NCBI RefSeq assembly: GCF_010727945.1
Contig: NZ_AP022569.1
Location: 992,001 to 1,056,000, forward strand
Length of the DNA: 64,000 bases
Direction of reading: 5' to 3'
From: Mycobacterium cookii
GTDB lineage: Bacteria > Actinomycetota > Actinomycetes > Mycobacteriales > Mycobacteriaceae
Part shown: positions 27,506 through 35,854 of the stretch, piece by piece
How the letters are laid out: every line of letters begins with the position of its first letter
Position numbering within the stretch: position 1 is the first letter of the stretch
Notes under the pieces: model-generated
Told to the model about the DNA's origin: nothing
The model's input: only the letters and a program-made list of their open reading frames with translations
Databases searched by the model: none
Program-made: the position numbers and the translations under genes

Positions 27506-28636
27506 TCAGACTGCGGCTGCTTCGTTGAGCTCATCGAGCCGGCTGGTCGCCGCGAGGTATTCCTGCACCCAACGCTCGATGACCGTGGAGGTCTTCTCCA
27601 CCTTCGAGAACTGCCCGACGACCTGACCGACCGGGTTGAACGCGACGTCGACGGATTCATTCGGATACCTGTTCGTTGCCCGCACCGCCATGCCGGAAAC
27701 CATGTACTGCAACGGCATTCCGAGCGGCTTCGGGTTGTCCGGGGCCTCCCATGCCTCGGTCCAGTCGTTGCGCAGCATCCGGGCCGGCTTGCCGGTGAAC
27801 GAACGACTGCGCACGGTGTCGCGGCTGCCGGCCTTGACGTAGGCGGCCTGCTGCACCGGCGTGTTCGAGGATTCCTCCACCATCAACCACTGCGATCCGG
27901 TCCAGGCGCCCTGCGCACCCAGCGCCAGCGCCGCGGCGATCTGCTGACCGCTGCCGATGCCGCCGGCCGCGAGCACCGGCACCGGCGCCACCTCTTTGAC
28001 AACCTGCGGCCACAACACAATTGAGCCCACCTCGCCGCAGTGCCCACCGGCCTCACCGCCCTGCGCGATGATGATGTCGACCCCGGCGTCGGCGTGCTTA
28101 CGGGCTTGAGAGGGCGATCCGCACAACGCCGCCACCTTGAGACCGGCGTCGTGGATGTGCTTGATCATGTCCGGCGGCGGAGTACCGAGCGCGTTCGCGA
28201 TCATCTTCACTTTGGGGTGCGTGAGTGCCACCTCGACCTGCGGGGTAGCCGTGGCCTCGGTCCAGCCCAGCAGTTGCAGGCTGTCGCCGTCGCTGTCCTC
28301 GATCGGCACGCCGTGATCCGCGAGGATCTTCTTCCCGAAGTCCAGGTGCTCCTGGGGCACCATCTTGCGCAGCGTCTCGGCCAGATCCTCGGCGGACAGG
28401 TGCGAATCCATGCCCTCGTATTTGTTCGGAATCACGATGTCGACGCCGTACGGGTGGTCGCCGATGTTTTCGTCGATCCACTTCAGCTCGATCTCGAGTT
28501 GCTCCGGGGTGAAGCCGACCGCTCCCAGCACCCCGAAACCGCCGGCCTTGCTCACCGCGACGACGACATCGCGGCAGTGCGTGAACGCGAAGATCGGAAA
28601 CTCGATGCCGAGTTCGTCGCAGATTGGAGTGTGCAT
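27506..28636 (-). CDS. Nitronate monooxygenase (2-nitropropane dioxygenase family)
   Basis: 376 residues, FMN-dependent TIM-barrel NMO. Landmarks are CDELGIEFPIFAFTH at the start, AQGGEAGGHCGEVGS with the catalytic-site histidine region, and LAAGGIGSGQQIAAALALGA for FMN phosphate binding. The family oxidises nitronates; several mycobacterial members lie in lipid or sterol regulons with unclear substrates. A perfect KstR-like box is 40 bp upstream of the ATG at 28636. Rv1894c is the corresponding gene of M. tuberculosis as I recall. A second NMO is at 49669. Confidence 0.88.
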   Translation of the reverse strand: MHTPICDELGIEFPIFAFTHCRDVVVAVSKAGGFGVLGAVGFTPEQLEIELKWIDENIGDHPYGVDIVIPNKYEGMDSHLSAEDLAETLRKMVPQEHLDFGKKILADHGVPIEDSDGDSLQLLGWTEATATPQVEVALTHPKVKMIANALGTPPPDMIKHIHDAGLKVAALCGSPSQARKHADAGVDIIIAQGGEAGGHCGEVGSIVLWPQVVKEVAPVPVLAAGGIGSGQQIAAALALGAQGAWTGSQWLMVEESSNTPVQQAAYVKAGSRDTVRSRSFTGKPARMLRNDWTEAWEAPDNPKPLGMPLQYMVSGMAVRATNRYPNESVDVAFNPVGQVVGQFSKVEKTSTVIERWVQEYLAATSRLDELNEAAAV

Positions 28637-28675
28637 ACGGAGATCCCTTACTGGTCTGCTTGTGGGCGACGTAAT

Positions 28676-28689
28676 TGGAACGTGTTCTA
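28676..28689. promoter_or_regulatory. KstR-like operator upstream of NMO
   Basis: TGGAACGTGTTCTA is a full match to TnnAACnnGTTnnA and almost palindromic. It sits 40 bp before the NMO start codon at 28636, in the expected place for a repressor operator. Confidence 0.75.
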
Positions 28690-28736
28690 GTTTAGTACGG
28701 AATTCTCGTGCCGTGACCCCCCGGGGCCCGCTTACC

Positions 28737-29195
28737 TCACCCCTCTCGGGTCACCCACAGCACCAGGAACGCGAGCATGCAGGCCGCGCACACCAGATGA
28801 TCACGCCAGATCGATCGCGCCAGCGCGGTTTGGTCGGTCGTGCTGCCCGCCCGGCTGCCGAGTCGGACCGCATTCGGAACGGTGTGGGTCAGGGCCAGCA
28901 CCATCGGGGCACCGGCGAGCGCAGCCGACGTTGCCACCAACCAGCCCGGGTCATGGCCACGAACCGCGCGGAACCCCAAGGCCCCGACCAGCACCGCCAT
29001 CACGACAGGGATGAGCCGACTCATCGGTCGGGATCCGGTGACCGCGCGCCGGTAATAGCCCGCGATCGAGCCGAGAGCCGATTCGGGCAGGTCATGTCGA
29101 TCGGTGAGAACCTGCGCATCGAACATGAGATCCATCCACAACACGGCGAGCAGGAACCCGCTGCACGCGGTGAGTAACGAGGTCGCGATGGTCAT
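28737..29195 (-). CDS. Small integral membrane protein, unknown function
   Basis: 152 residues from ATG 29195, with about four membrane helices: IATSLLTACSGFLLAVLWM, RLIPVVMAVLVGALGF, WLVATSAALAGAPMVLAL and LVCAACMLAFLVLWV. Short conserved-looking phrase MDLMFDAQVLTDRHDLPE after helix one. I do not recognise the family with confidence; DUF1772-type (anthrone oxygenase-like) proteins have a similar size and topology. The KstR-like box at 29236 lies 41 bp upstream, between this gene and the SDR gene. Confidence 0.65.
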   Translation of the reverse strand: MTIATSLLTACSGFLLAVLWMDLMFDAQVLTDRHDLPESALGSIAGYYRRAVTGSRPMSRLIPVVMAVLVGALGFRAVRGHDPGWLVATSAALAGAPMVLALTHTVPNAVRLGSRAGSTTDQTALARSIWRDHLVCAACMLAFLVLWVTREG

Positions 29196-29235
29196 CGCTC
29201 GATTCTTGCCCAGCACGGGGCAGCCGGTCCGGCGG

Positions 29236-29249
29236 TGGAACAAGTTCTA
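29236..29249. promoter_or_regulatory. KstR-like operator between membrane protein and SDR genes
   Basis: TGGAACAAGTTCTA is a full match to TnnAACnnGTTnnA. It lies 33 bp before the SDR start at 29283 and 41 bp before the divergent membrane-protein start at 29195, so one site may control both. Confidence 0.75.
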
Positions 29250-29282
29250 ATTCCGCACCGCCCTGCGGTAGCCTGACGCCCC

Positions 29283-30020
29283 ATGGGACGCGTAGACGGA
29301 AAAGTAGCTTTGATCAGCGGCGGCGCTCGGGGGATGGGCGCGGCTGATGCCCGCGCACTGGTCGCCGAGGGCGCCAAAGTGGTGATCGGCGACATTCTCG
29401 ACGATGACGGCAAGAAGCTCGCCGACGAACTCGGCGAAGCCGCGCGTTACGTCCACCTCGATGTCACTGCGCCCGACGAGTGGGCCGCTGCGGTGTCCAC
29501 CGCGGTCGACGACTTCGGCAAGCTCAACGTGCTGGTCAACAACGCCGGCATTGTGGCGCTCGGCCAGCTGGGTCAGTTCAACGTGGACAAGTGGAACAAG
29601 GTCATCGACGTCAACCTCAATGGCACCTTCCACGGTATCCAGGCCGTTGTCGAGCCGATGAAGGCCGCGGGCGGCGGCTCGATCATCAACGTGTCGTCGA
29701 TCGAGGGCCTGCGCGGCGCCGTCATGGTGCACCCATACGTCGCCTCGAAGTGGGCGGTGCGCGGCCTGACCAAATCCGCCGCCCTCGAACTCGCGTCGCA
29801 GAACATCCGGGTGAACTCGATCCACCCCGGCTTCATCCGCACCCCGATGACCAAGCATTTTCCAGACGACATGGTCACCGTCCCGCTCGGTCGCCCCGGG
29901 TCCGCCGACGAGGTCGCCCACTTCGTGGTGTTCCTGGCCAGCGACGAATCGTCGTATTCGACCGGGTCCGAGTTCGTCATGGACGGCGGCCTGATCAACG
30001 ACGTACCGCACAAGTTCTAG
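29283..30020 (+). CDS. Short-chain dehydrogenase/reductase, hydroxysteroid dehydrogenase-like
   Basis: 245 residues, classical SDR. Cofactor motif GGARGMG (TGxxxGxG type) near the start, Asp in GDILDDDG favouring NAD(H), NNAG, catalytic Ser in NVSSIEG, and YVASK with Tyr-xxx-Lys. Similar to M. tuberculosis FabG3 (Rv2002), a 20-beta-hydroxysteroid dehydrogenase, in phrases such as SGGARGMGA and SSIEGL. With the KstR-like box at 29236 this favours a steroid or hydroxyacyl substrate. The C-terminus GGLINDVPHKF is complete. Confidence 0.9.
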   Translation: MGRVDGKVALISGGARGMGAADARALVAEGAKVVIGDILDDDGKKLADELGEAARYVHLDVTAPDEWAAAVSTAVDDFGKLNVLVNNAGIVALGQLGQFNVDKWNKVIDVNLNGTFHGIQAVVEPMKAAGGGSIINVSSIEGLRGAVMVHPYVASKWAVRGLTKSAALELASQNIRVNSIHPGFIRTPMTKHFPDDMVTVPLGRPGSADEVAHFVVFLASDESSYSTGSEFVMDGGLINDVPHKF

Positions 30021-30024
30021 CTCG

Positions 30025-30891
30025 TTATCGACACTGTGCGATCACGGTTTCGGCGAACCGTTCGATGGCGGCGCGGCAGCCCTGTTGGTCGCTCGGCTCG
30101 ACGTTCTCGGCCATCCACGGCGCGCACATCACCGCGGTGATGCCGAGGTCTTCGGCGCGTCGGTAGAGGTCGGCCGACGGGATTTCGAGCAGCGCCAGCA
30201 TGATCTCGAACGGCTCGCCGTCCCGGCCGTATTCGCGTCGCAACGCGGTCAGCTTGTCGACGTACCGGACCGCGTCGTCCCAGGCGTAGGCGGCGCCGAC
30301 CCACCCGTCGCACAGGCGCGCGGCGCGGCGCAACGCCACCTCCGATTCGCCGCCGCACAGGATCGGCACCGGCGCGGGCGGATGAGGCTCGAGCATCAGC
30401 TCGGGCACGTCGTAGTAGCGACCGCTCCAGGACACCCAGCCGCCCTGCCACAGCGCGCGCAACGCCGGGATCATTTCGTCGAGCCGCTGTCCGCGAGTCC
30501 TGAAATCCTGCCCAAGCACCTCGAATTCCTCGCGCATCCAGCCGGCGCCGACACCGAGCGAGACCCGGCCGCCGGAGATGACCGACGCGGTCGCCACCTG
30601 TTTCGCGACAGCCACCAGCGGACGGGACGGGGCGACATAGATGGCGTTGGAGAACCGCAGCTGCCGGGTGATCGACGACATCGCGCCGATCATGATCCAC
30701 GAATCCGGCCAGGCTGTCTCCGGATGCCATGGCGGGACTCCGGCCGGCGACGGATACGGCGACGTCAGGTTGCGCGGATAAATGAGGTGATCCGCGCAGA
30801 TGACGCCGTCGTATCCGGCCTCGTCGAGCATCCGGGCAATCGCCAACGCATCGGTCGTCGCCATAAACGGTGTGCCAGACCAGAATTGCAT
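30025..30891 (-). CDS. LLM-class F420-dependent oxidoreductase
   Basis: 288 residues from ATG 30891 (MQFWSGTPFMATTDALAI), with GGGAAAGG upstream. Luciferase-like barrel: ARMLDEAGYDGVICADHLIY, LVAVAKQVATASVISGGR, VSLGVGAGWMREEFEVLG. Probably uses F420H2 or FMN on a lipid intermediate. It is convergent with the SDR and divergent from the FadE operon, with 100 bp between its start and that of the first acyl-CoA dehydrogenase, so it may share regulation with it. An in-frame ATG at 30951 would add 20 polar residues. Confidence 0.85.
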   Translation of the reverse strand: MQFWSGTPFMATTDALAIARMLDEAGYDGVICADHLIYPRNLTSPYPSPAGVPPWHPETAWPDSWIMIGAMSSITRQLRFSNAIYVAPSRPLVAVAKQVATASVISGGRVSLGVGAGWMREEFEVLGQDFRTRGQRLDEMIPALRALWQGGWVSWSGRYYDVPELMLEPHPPAPVPILCGGESEVALRRAARLCDGWVGAAYAWDDAVRYVDKLTALRREYGRDGEPFEIMLALLEIPSADLYRRAEDLGITAVMCAPWMAENVEPSDQQGCRAAIERFAETVIAQCR

Positions 30892-30991
30892 GGCATGCCT
30901 TTCCCGCTCGGTGTTCGGGTTGTCGTAGTACCTTAGGTTCCTTTTCTTCAATCCCGCGCGCAGTCAGACGGGACGCGCTACTAAATGGATA

Positions 30992-32170
30992 GTGGATTTC
31001 GAACTGGACGCGGCGCAGGACGCCTGGCTGGCCGAGGTGCGTGACTTTCTGCGGGCCAACGTCACGCCGGCGCTGCGGTCCGAACTGGCCCAGCACGGCC
31101 AGGAATTGACCGACGGGCAAGTCGCGGCCTTCCGGCGCAGGATCGGCGAGCGGGGCTGGTTCGGGCTGAACTGGCCGGCGGAATACGGCGGTCTGGGACT
31201 CGGCGCGGTCTATCAGCATCTGCTGATGCGCGAGTTCGAGTATTGGGGCGTTCCGGGTCCGGACCTCACCGTCACATCCGTCGCGCCGATGATCATGCGG
31301 CACGGCACCGAACAGAACAAGCTCGAATTCCTTCCGCCGATCGCGAGGGGGGAGCTGATCTGCGCGGTCGGCTACTCCGAACCCGAGGCGGGCACCGATC
31401 TGGCCAGCTTGCGCACCAGGGCGGTGCGTGACGGCGATGAATGGGTGATCACCGGGTCCAAGATCTGGAACAGCGTCGCGAATCGGGCAACCCACGAATG
31501 GCTGTGTGTGCGAACCGATCCCGACGCCGTACGACACCGGGGTATCTCGGTGATCATGGTTCCGACCGACCTGCCCGGTATTGACATCCGTCCGCTCTAC
31601 GCTTGGTCGGGATATCGCACCAACGAGACCTTCTTCGACGAGGTGCGGGTGCCTGTCGGCAACTTGATCGGGGAAGAGAACCGCGGCTGGACCTACATCA
31701 CCGGGGCGCTGGATCTCGAGCGCGGCGCGCTGACGAATGCCGGCGATCTGCGCCGTGCGCTCGACGAGCTGAACGAGTTGGCCCGTCGGCCGCGACGAGA
31801 CGGTGCGGTGCCATTGCACGTCGCCGGTTTACGCCGCCGACTGGCTCAGGCTGAGGCAGATGTCGAGGTGGCCATGCTGATGGGGTATCAGGCGGCCTCG
31901 TTGCTGGACAGCGGGGTGATCCCCACCGTCGAGGTCAGCGTCGAGAAGGTATTCAGCAGCGAATTACGCCAGCGGATCGCCGATTTGGCCATCGACGTGC
32001 TGGGCCCCGACGGCCTGCTGGCCTACCTCAGTCCCGGCGCGCCCGAGGACGGGAAATTCGAACGGCTCTACCGGGTGTCGCCACTGATGCGGTTCGGCGG
32101 CGGCACCAACGAGGTGTTGCGCGACGTGATAGCGCAGCGCGGCCACGGCATGCCTTCGTACGGACGCTGA
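30992..32170 (+). CDS. Acyl-CoA dehydrogenase, catalytic-type subunit (FadE26-like)
   Basis: 392 residues, GTG start. Acyl-CoA dehydrogenase fold with NWPAEYGGLGLG, YSEPEAGTDLASL and a C-terminal MRFGGGTNEVLRDV. The usual C-terminal glutamate of short-chain enzymes is replaced (GGGTNE); Glu243 in GALDLERGAL stands at the alternative catalytic position used by FadE26-type subunits of alpha2beta2 steroid acyl-CoA dehydrogenases. It is followed without gap by a second ACAD gene (TGATG), so a heterotetramer is likely. It would introduce the 2,3-double bond of an acyl-CoA side chain. First gene of the seven-gene operon. Confidence 0.88.
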   Translation: MDFELDAAQDAWLAEVRDFLRANVTPALRSELAQHGQELTDGQVAAFRRRIGERGWFGLNWPAEYGGLGLGAVYQHLLMREFEYWGVPGPDLTVTSVAPMIMRHGTEQNKLEFLPPIARGELICAVGYSEPEAGTDLASLRTRAVRDGDEWVITGSKIWNSVANRATHEWLCVRTDPDAVRHRGISVIMVPTDLPGIDIRPLYAWSGYRTNETFFDEVRVPVGNLIGEENRGWTYITGALDLERGALTNAGDLRRALDELNELARRPRRDGAVPLHVAGLRRRLAQAEADVEVAMLMGYQAASLLDSGVIPTVEVSVEKVFSSELRQRIADLAIDVLGPDGLLAYLSPGAPEDGKFERLYRVSPLMRFGGGTNEVLRDVIAQRGHGMPSYGR

Positions 32171-33297
32171 TGAAACTGCTACCCGATCAGGACGAGCGCG
32201 ACCTGGCAACGATGTTGTCCGCGCTGTTTGCCGCCGAATGCCCGATCAGCCTGGTCCGCCAACTCCGCGAGGCCGAACCGCGGTCGATGCCGGCCCGCCT
32301 GTGGAGGTCGCTGGCAGACGCCGGCGTGTTCGGGCTGTCGCTGCCACAGCAATATGGGGGCGCCGGCGGCTCGCTGTCCGACGTCGGGATCTTCTGCGTC
32401 GAGGCGGGCCGTGGCCTGTGCCCGACAATCGTGCACGGCACGGTGCAGGCCGCGCTGGCCATCCAGTTGCTCGGCGGAGCCGATCAGCACTCGGCGTGGT
32501 TGCCGACACTGGCTGACGGAAACATCAGTGCCACAACGTGTTTGTCGGATATGCGCAATGCGGCGGTGACCGCGTCGACGCTTCGCGCGGGGTCGCAGGC
32601 CTGGGGCGGCGGCTGGCGGCTCAGCGGCGCCGTCGATTTCGTCATGGATGCCGACGTGGCTGATCACCTCGTGGTGTGCGCAGCCGCGGAGGGGGAGCGG
32701 GTCATCGCGTTCGTCGTGCCGCTGGCCGCCGCAGGGCTGTGGATCGAGCCGCTGCGGTTGATGGGCGGGCACCGCGCATTCCACATCGCGTTCGACGATG
32801 TCGAGGTGTCTGACCCCAACGCGGTGCTGGCCGGGGCCGACGATGCGGGTCTGGCCGAACACGATCTGCGCCGGGTGGCCAACGCCGCTGTGGCGCTGCT
32901 GTCGCTGGACCTGGTCGGCGTCGGCGAAGCCGTACTGCAGCGCACGGTCGATTACACGATGGCGCGCAAGCAATTCGGCCGCCCGATCGCGTCATTTCAA
33001 GCCGCGCAACACCTGGTGGCGAACATGCACATCGCGCTGGCCGCGGCACGGCTGGCCGCTCAGTCGGCGGTGTTCCAGATCGACAGGGGCCACACCGCCA
33101 CCCGTGAGACCGCGATTGCCCGAATGCATGCGGCGACCGCGGCGAAACTCATCACCCTCGACGCGCATCAGTTGCATGGTGGCATGGGCTATGTGGTCGA
33201 AACCGACCTGCATTTGTTCTCCGAGCGGGCCCGGGTGTTGTCGACGCTGGGCGGCGGCGCGGACGTCGCGGCGACCTGGCTGGAGGACGAAGCGTGA
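32170..33297 (+). CDS. Acyl-CoA dehydrogenase, partner subunit (FadE27-like)
   Basis: 375 residues, ATG overlapping the stop of the first ACAD. The fold is seen in LSLPQQYGGAGGSLSD, TMARKQFGRPIASFQAAQH and HQLHGGMGYVVETDL, the latter two forming the FAD-binding part contributed to the partner subunit. The catalytic glutamate is absent at both usual positions (AEHDLRRVANAA in the middle, STLGGGADVA at the end), as in the beta subunits of heteromeric steroid FadE enzymes. So it probably works only in complex with the 30992 product. Its stop overlaps the following MaoC gene (GTGA). Confidence 0.87.
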   Translation: MKLLPDQDERDLATMLSALFAAECPISLVRQLREAEPRSMPARLWRSLADAGVFGLSLPQQYGGAGGSLSDVGIFCVEAGRGLCPTIVHGTVQAALAIQLLGGADQHSAWLPTLADGNISATTCLSDMRNAAVTASTLRAGSQAWGGGWRLSGAVDFVMDADVADHLVVCAAAEGERVIAFVVPLAAAGLWIEPLRLMGGHRAFHIAFDDVEVSDPNAVLAGADDAGLAEHDLRRVANAAVALLSLDLVGVGEAVLQRTVDYTMARKQFGRPIASFQAAQHLVANMHIALAAARLAAQSAVFQIDRGHTATRETAIARMHAATAAKLITLDAHQLHGGMGYVVETDLHLFSERARVLSTLGGGADVAATWLEDEA

Positions 33298-33797
33298 GTC
33301 TGATCGATGACGAGTCGGCGTCACGCGTGGGCACGGTGGCCGCCACCGCGGCCGGGGAGGTCAACCGACGCGACTGGCAACGGTGGGCCGCGGCGGTCGG
33401 TGATCACAATCCGCTGTGGTTCGACCCCGAATATGCTCGCGCGCAAGGTTACCGCGACATCATCTGCCCGCCGCTCTACCTGCAGTACGCCGTGCTGGGG
33501 GTCACCGCCCTCGACGGGTTGCGGCCAGACGGTTCGTCGGGAGCGATATCCGGCAGCCTCGCGTTTCCGCGCGCCCCCCGTCGGATGGCCGGCGGTGAGA
33601 ACACGACGTTTCACGGCCCGGCGTATCACCGCGACGAGATCGCCATGGTCCGCACCATCGAGTCGATCGTGGAGAAGCAGGGCCGCTCAGGCCGGTTCGT
33701 TCTGGTCACCTGGCGCACGGCGTACCGCAACCAGCGTGACGAATTGGTCGCCGAGGCAACAACATCGATGATCGCCCGGCCTTCCGAGGGAGTGTGA
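33294..33797 (+). CDS. MaoC/FAS1-like dehydratase-domain protein (non-canonical hydratase subunit)
   Basis: 167 residues, GTG start inside the stop of the FadE27-like gene. Hot-dog fold of the FAS1-like dehydratase group: EVNRRDWQRWAAAVGDHNPL, then PPLYLQYAVLGV and late VTWRTAYRNQRDELVAE. The hydratase signature position carries DHNPLWF (Trp in place of the usual His after Asn-Pro-Leu), so on its own it probably lacks full activity. In sterol side-chain loss ChsH1-ChsH2 form such a heteromer. It pairs with the next gene; stop and start overlap (TGATG). Confidence 0.82.
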   Translation: MSLIDDESASRVGTVAATAAGEVNRRDWQRWAAAVGDHNPLWFDPEYARAQGYRDIICPPLYLQYAVLGVTALDGLRPDGSSGAISGSLAFPRAPRRMAGGENTTFHGPAYHRDEIAMVRTIESIVEKQGRSGRFVLVTWRTAYRNQRDELVAEATTSMIARPSEGV

Positions 33798-34234
33798 TGA
33801 GCCAGCTCTGTTACGAGGATGTGCAGCCGGGTGACGCGTTGCCGACACTCAACGTGACGGTCGACGAACGGCAATTGTTCTTCTTCAGTGCCGCGACGTA
33901 CAACGGGCACCGCATCCATTACGACAAGGACTGGGCCCGAACAAAAGAGGGCTACGACGACGTCATCGTGCAGGGACCGCTGCAGGCCGCGCTGCTGGCC
34001 CGGGCGATCACCGACTGGATCGGGGGGCGCGGCAAGCTGGTGCACTACGCCGTGCAGAACCGGGCGGTCGCCTTTCCCGGTGAAGAACTGAGCTTCGGCG
34101 GATCGGTGACGGCGAAACGCCTCTCGGACAACGCCGGTCTGGTCGACCTGGAGATCGCGGGCCGACGCGATGACACGGTGTTGATGCCGGGAACCGCCAC
34201 GGTGGCGCTGCCGCTGCGCGGAGACCTGTCGTGA
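33797..34234 (+). CDS. MaoC-like enoyl-CoA hydratase subunit
   Basis: 145 residues, ATG 33797 overlapping the previous stop; a GTG one codon earlier is also possible. Hot-dog fold with the hydratase loop AATYNGHRIHYDKDWAR and the substrate helix DVIVQGPLQAALLA. His in HRIHYD is a candidate catalytic residue. It probably forms the active heterodimer with the 33294 product and adds water to the enoyl-CoA made by the FadE pair. Its TGA overlaps the GTG of the thiolase-fold gene (GTGA). Confidence 0.85.
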   Translation: MSQLCYEDVQPGDALPTLNVTVDERQLFFFSAATYNGHRIHYDKDWARTKEGYDDVIVQGPLQAALLARAITDWIGGRGKLVHYAVQNRAVAFPGEELSFGGSVTAKRLSDNAGLVDLEIAGRRDDTVLMPGTATVALPLRGDLS

Positions 34235-35433
34235 CGGGTCTGCGGGGTGAGGCGGCGATCATCGGCATCGCCGAACTGCCCGCCGAACGCAAGCAAACCC
34301 GCCCGCCCGCGTTCACTTTGGACCAGTACGCGCTGCTGGCGAAGATGGTGATCGACGATGCCGGTGTGGACGCGCGGATCGTCAACGGCCTGGTGTGTCA
34401 CGGCCTGGCCGAATCCGACATGTTCGCCCCCGCCACGCTGTCCGAGTATCTGGGCCTGCCAATCGATTTCGGTGAACGCGTCGACCTGGGGGGCGCGACG
34501 TCCGCCGGGATGGTGTGGCGGGCCGCGGTCGCGGTCGAACTCGGTCTGTGCGACGCGGTGCTCGCGGTCGTGCCCGGCTCCGCGGTGTTGCCGACGTCGA
34601 CCCGCCACCCACCGTCGCCGCCCAGCTGGTACGGCGCGTCGAGCAACAAATACGGTTCGCCGCAGGCCGAGTTCGAGATCCCCTACGGCAATGTCGGGCA
34701 GAACGGGCCGTACGCCCAGATCGCCCAGCGCTACAGCGCTCAATTCGGTTACGATCCAACAGCTCTCGCCAAGATCGCGGTCGACCAGCGGGCGAATGCG
34801 TGCGCGCATCCTGGTGCGGTGTTCCACGGCAAGCCGATCACCGTCGACGACGTCCTTGCCAGCCCGATGATCGCCGACCCGATCCACATGCTCGAGACCG
34901 TGATGCGGGTCCAGGGCGGCACCGGCGTTCTGATCGCCAACGCCGAGGTGGCACGCCGAGGGCGTCACCGGCCGGTCTGGATCAAAGGCTTCGGCGAGCA
35001 CATCGCCTTCAAGACAGCGACATACGCGCACGACCTGATGACCACGCCGGTGGCCCGCGCCGCCGAGCGGGCCTTCGCGATGGCCGGCCTCGGGCCCGCC
35101 GACATCGACATGGCCTCGCTGTACGACTGCTACACGATCACTGTGCTGATGACCCTCGAGGATGCGGGGTTCTGCGGCAAAGGCGAAGGCATGGCCTGGG
35201 TGCACAAGCGCGACCTGACGTTCCGCGGCGATTTCCCACTCAACACCGCGGGCGGACAGTTGTCGTTCGGGCAGGCCGGGATGGCCGGCGGTATGCATCA
35301 CGTCGTCGACGCCGCGCGGCAGGTGATGGGACGGGCGGGGCAGGCGCAGGTCGCCGGCTGCCGGCACGCATTCGTCAGCGGCACCGGCGGCATCATGAGC
35401 GAACAGGTCGCGCTCGTTCTGGGGGGTTACTGA
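34231..35433 (+). CDS. Thiolase-fold lipid-transfer protein (Ltp-type, probable retro-aldolase)
   Basis: 400 residues. SCP-x/thiolase fold: AAIIGIAELPAERKQTRPPA, VDLGGATSAGMVWRAAVAV, YDCYTITVLMTLEDAGFC, and NTAGGQLSFGQAGMAGG. The nucleophilic cysteine of true thiolases is missing (GGATSAG) and the C-terminal Cys-x-Gly is replaced (VSGTGG), so it should not do Claisen thiolysis. Tyrosine in YDCYT is retained as in the aldolase Ltp2, which with a DUF35 partner splits beta-hydroxyacyl-CoA. The DUF35 gene follows directly, which fits. GTG start overlaps the MaoC stop. Confidence 0.86.
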   Translation: MTGLRGEAAIIGIAELPAERKQTRPPAFTLDQYALLAKMVIDDAGVDARIVNGLVCHGLAESDMFAPATLSEYLGLPIDFGERVDLGGATSAGMVWRAAVAVELGLCDAVLAVVPGSAVLPTSTRHPPSPPSWYGASSNKYGSPQAEFEIPYGNVGQNGPYAQIAQRYSAQFGYDPTALAKIAVDQRANACAHPGAVFHGKPITVDDVLASPMIADPIHMLETVMRVQGGTGVLIANAEVARRGRHRPVWIKGFGEHIAFKTATYAHDLMTTPVARAAERAFAMAGLGPADIDMASLYDCYTITVLMTLEDAGFCGKGEGMAWVHKRDLTFRGDFPLNTAGGQLSFGQAGMAGGMHHVVDAARQVMGRAGQAQVAGCRHAFVSGTGGIMSEQVALVLGGY

Positions 35434-35434
35434 G

Positions 35435-35854
35435 ATGACCGCGGCCGCACCACTTCCCGAGGCCACGCCGGTATCCAAGCCGTTCTGGCGGGCGCTCACC
35501 GAACACCGCATCCTGGTGCAGTATTCGCCGTCGCTGGGCCGCTACGTCTTCTACCCGCGGACGCTGGCCCCGGGCACCCTGGCCGATGACCTGGAGTGGC
35601 GCGAAATCGACGGCGCAGGAACCGTCTACACATTCACCGTGGCACGCCGGCCGACCGGACCGCCGTGGGCTGACGCGGTGCCGCAGATCCTCGCCGTCGT
35701 CGAATGGGACGCCGGACCCCGATTCAGCACCGAGCTGGTCGACGTCGACCCGGCCGACGTTCGGATCGGGATGCGGGTGAGCCCGGTGTTCTGCGACGTT
35801 GCGGATACCGGCGTCACGCTGTTGCGCTACCGACCGGAGTCCGGCGATGTTTGA
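35435..35854 (+). CDS. DUF35 OB-fold protein lacking the zinc-ribbon cysteines
   Basis: 139 residues. DUF35 proteins have an N-terminal helix (TPVSKPFWRALTEHRI), a rubredoxin-like zinc ribbon and an OB fold (REIDGAGTVYTFTVARRP). Here the ribbon is recognisable by position (LVQYSPSLGRYVFYPRT) but all four metal cysteines are replaced; only one cysteine occurs in the whole protein, near the end. It should bind the Ltp-type protein upstream, as in ChsH2-Ltp2, in which the DUF35 part is fused to a MaoC domain. The following ligase gene starts inside its 3' end (8 bp overlap). Confidence 0.84.
   Translation: MTAAAPLPEATPVSKPFWRALTEHRILVQYSPSLGRYVFYPRTLAPGTLADDLEWREIDGAGTVYTFTVARRPTGPPWADAVPQILAVVEWDAGPRFSTELVDVDPADVRIGMRVSPVFCDVADTGVTLLRYRPESGDV

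Noticed and set aside
30017..31819. A 600-codon open frame on the minus strand
   Set aside because: It lies across the LLM gene in another frame and antisense to the acyl-CoA dehydrogenase gene; both real genes have clear family motifs.
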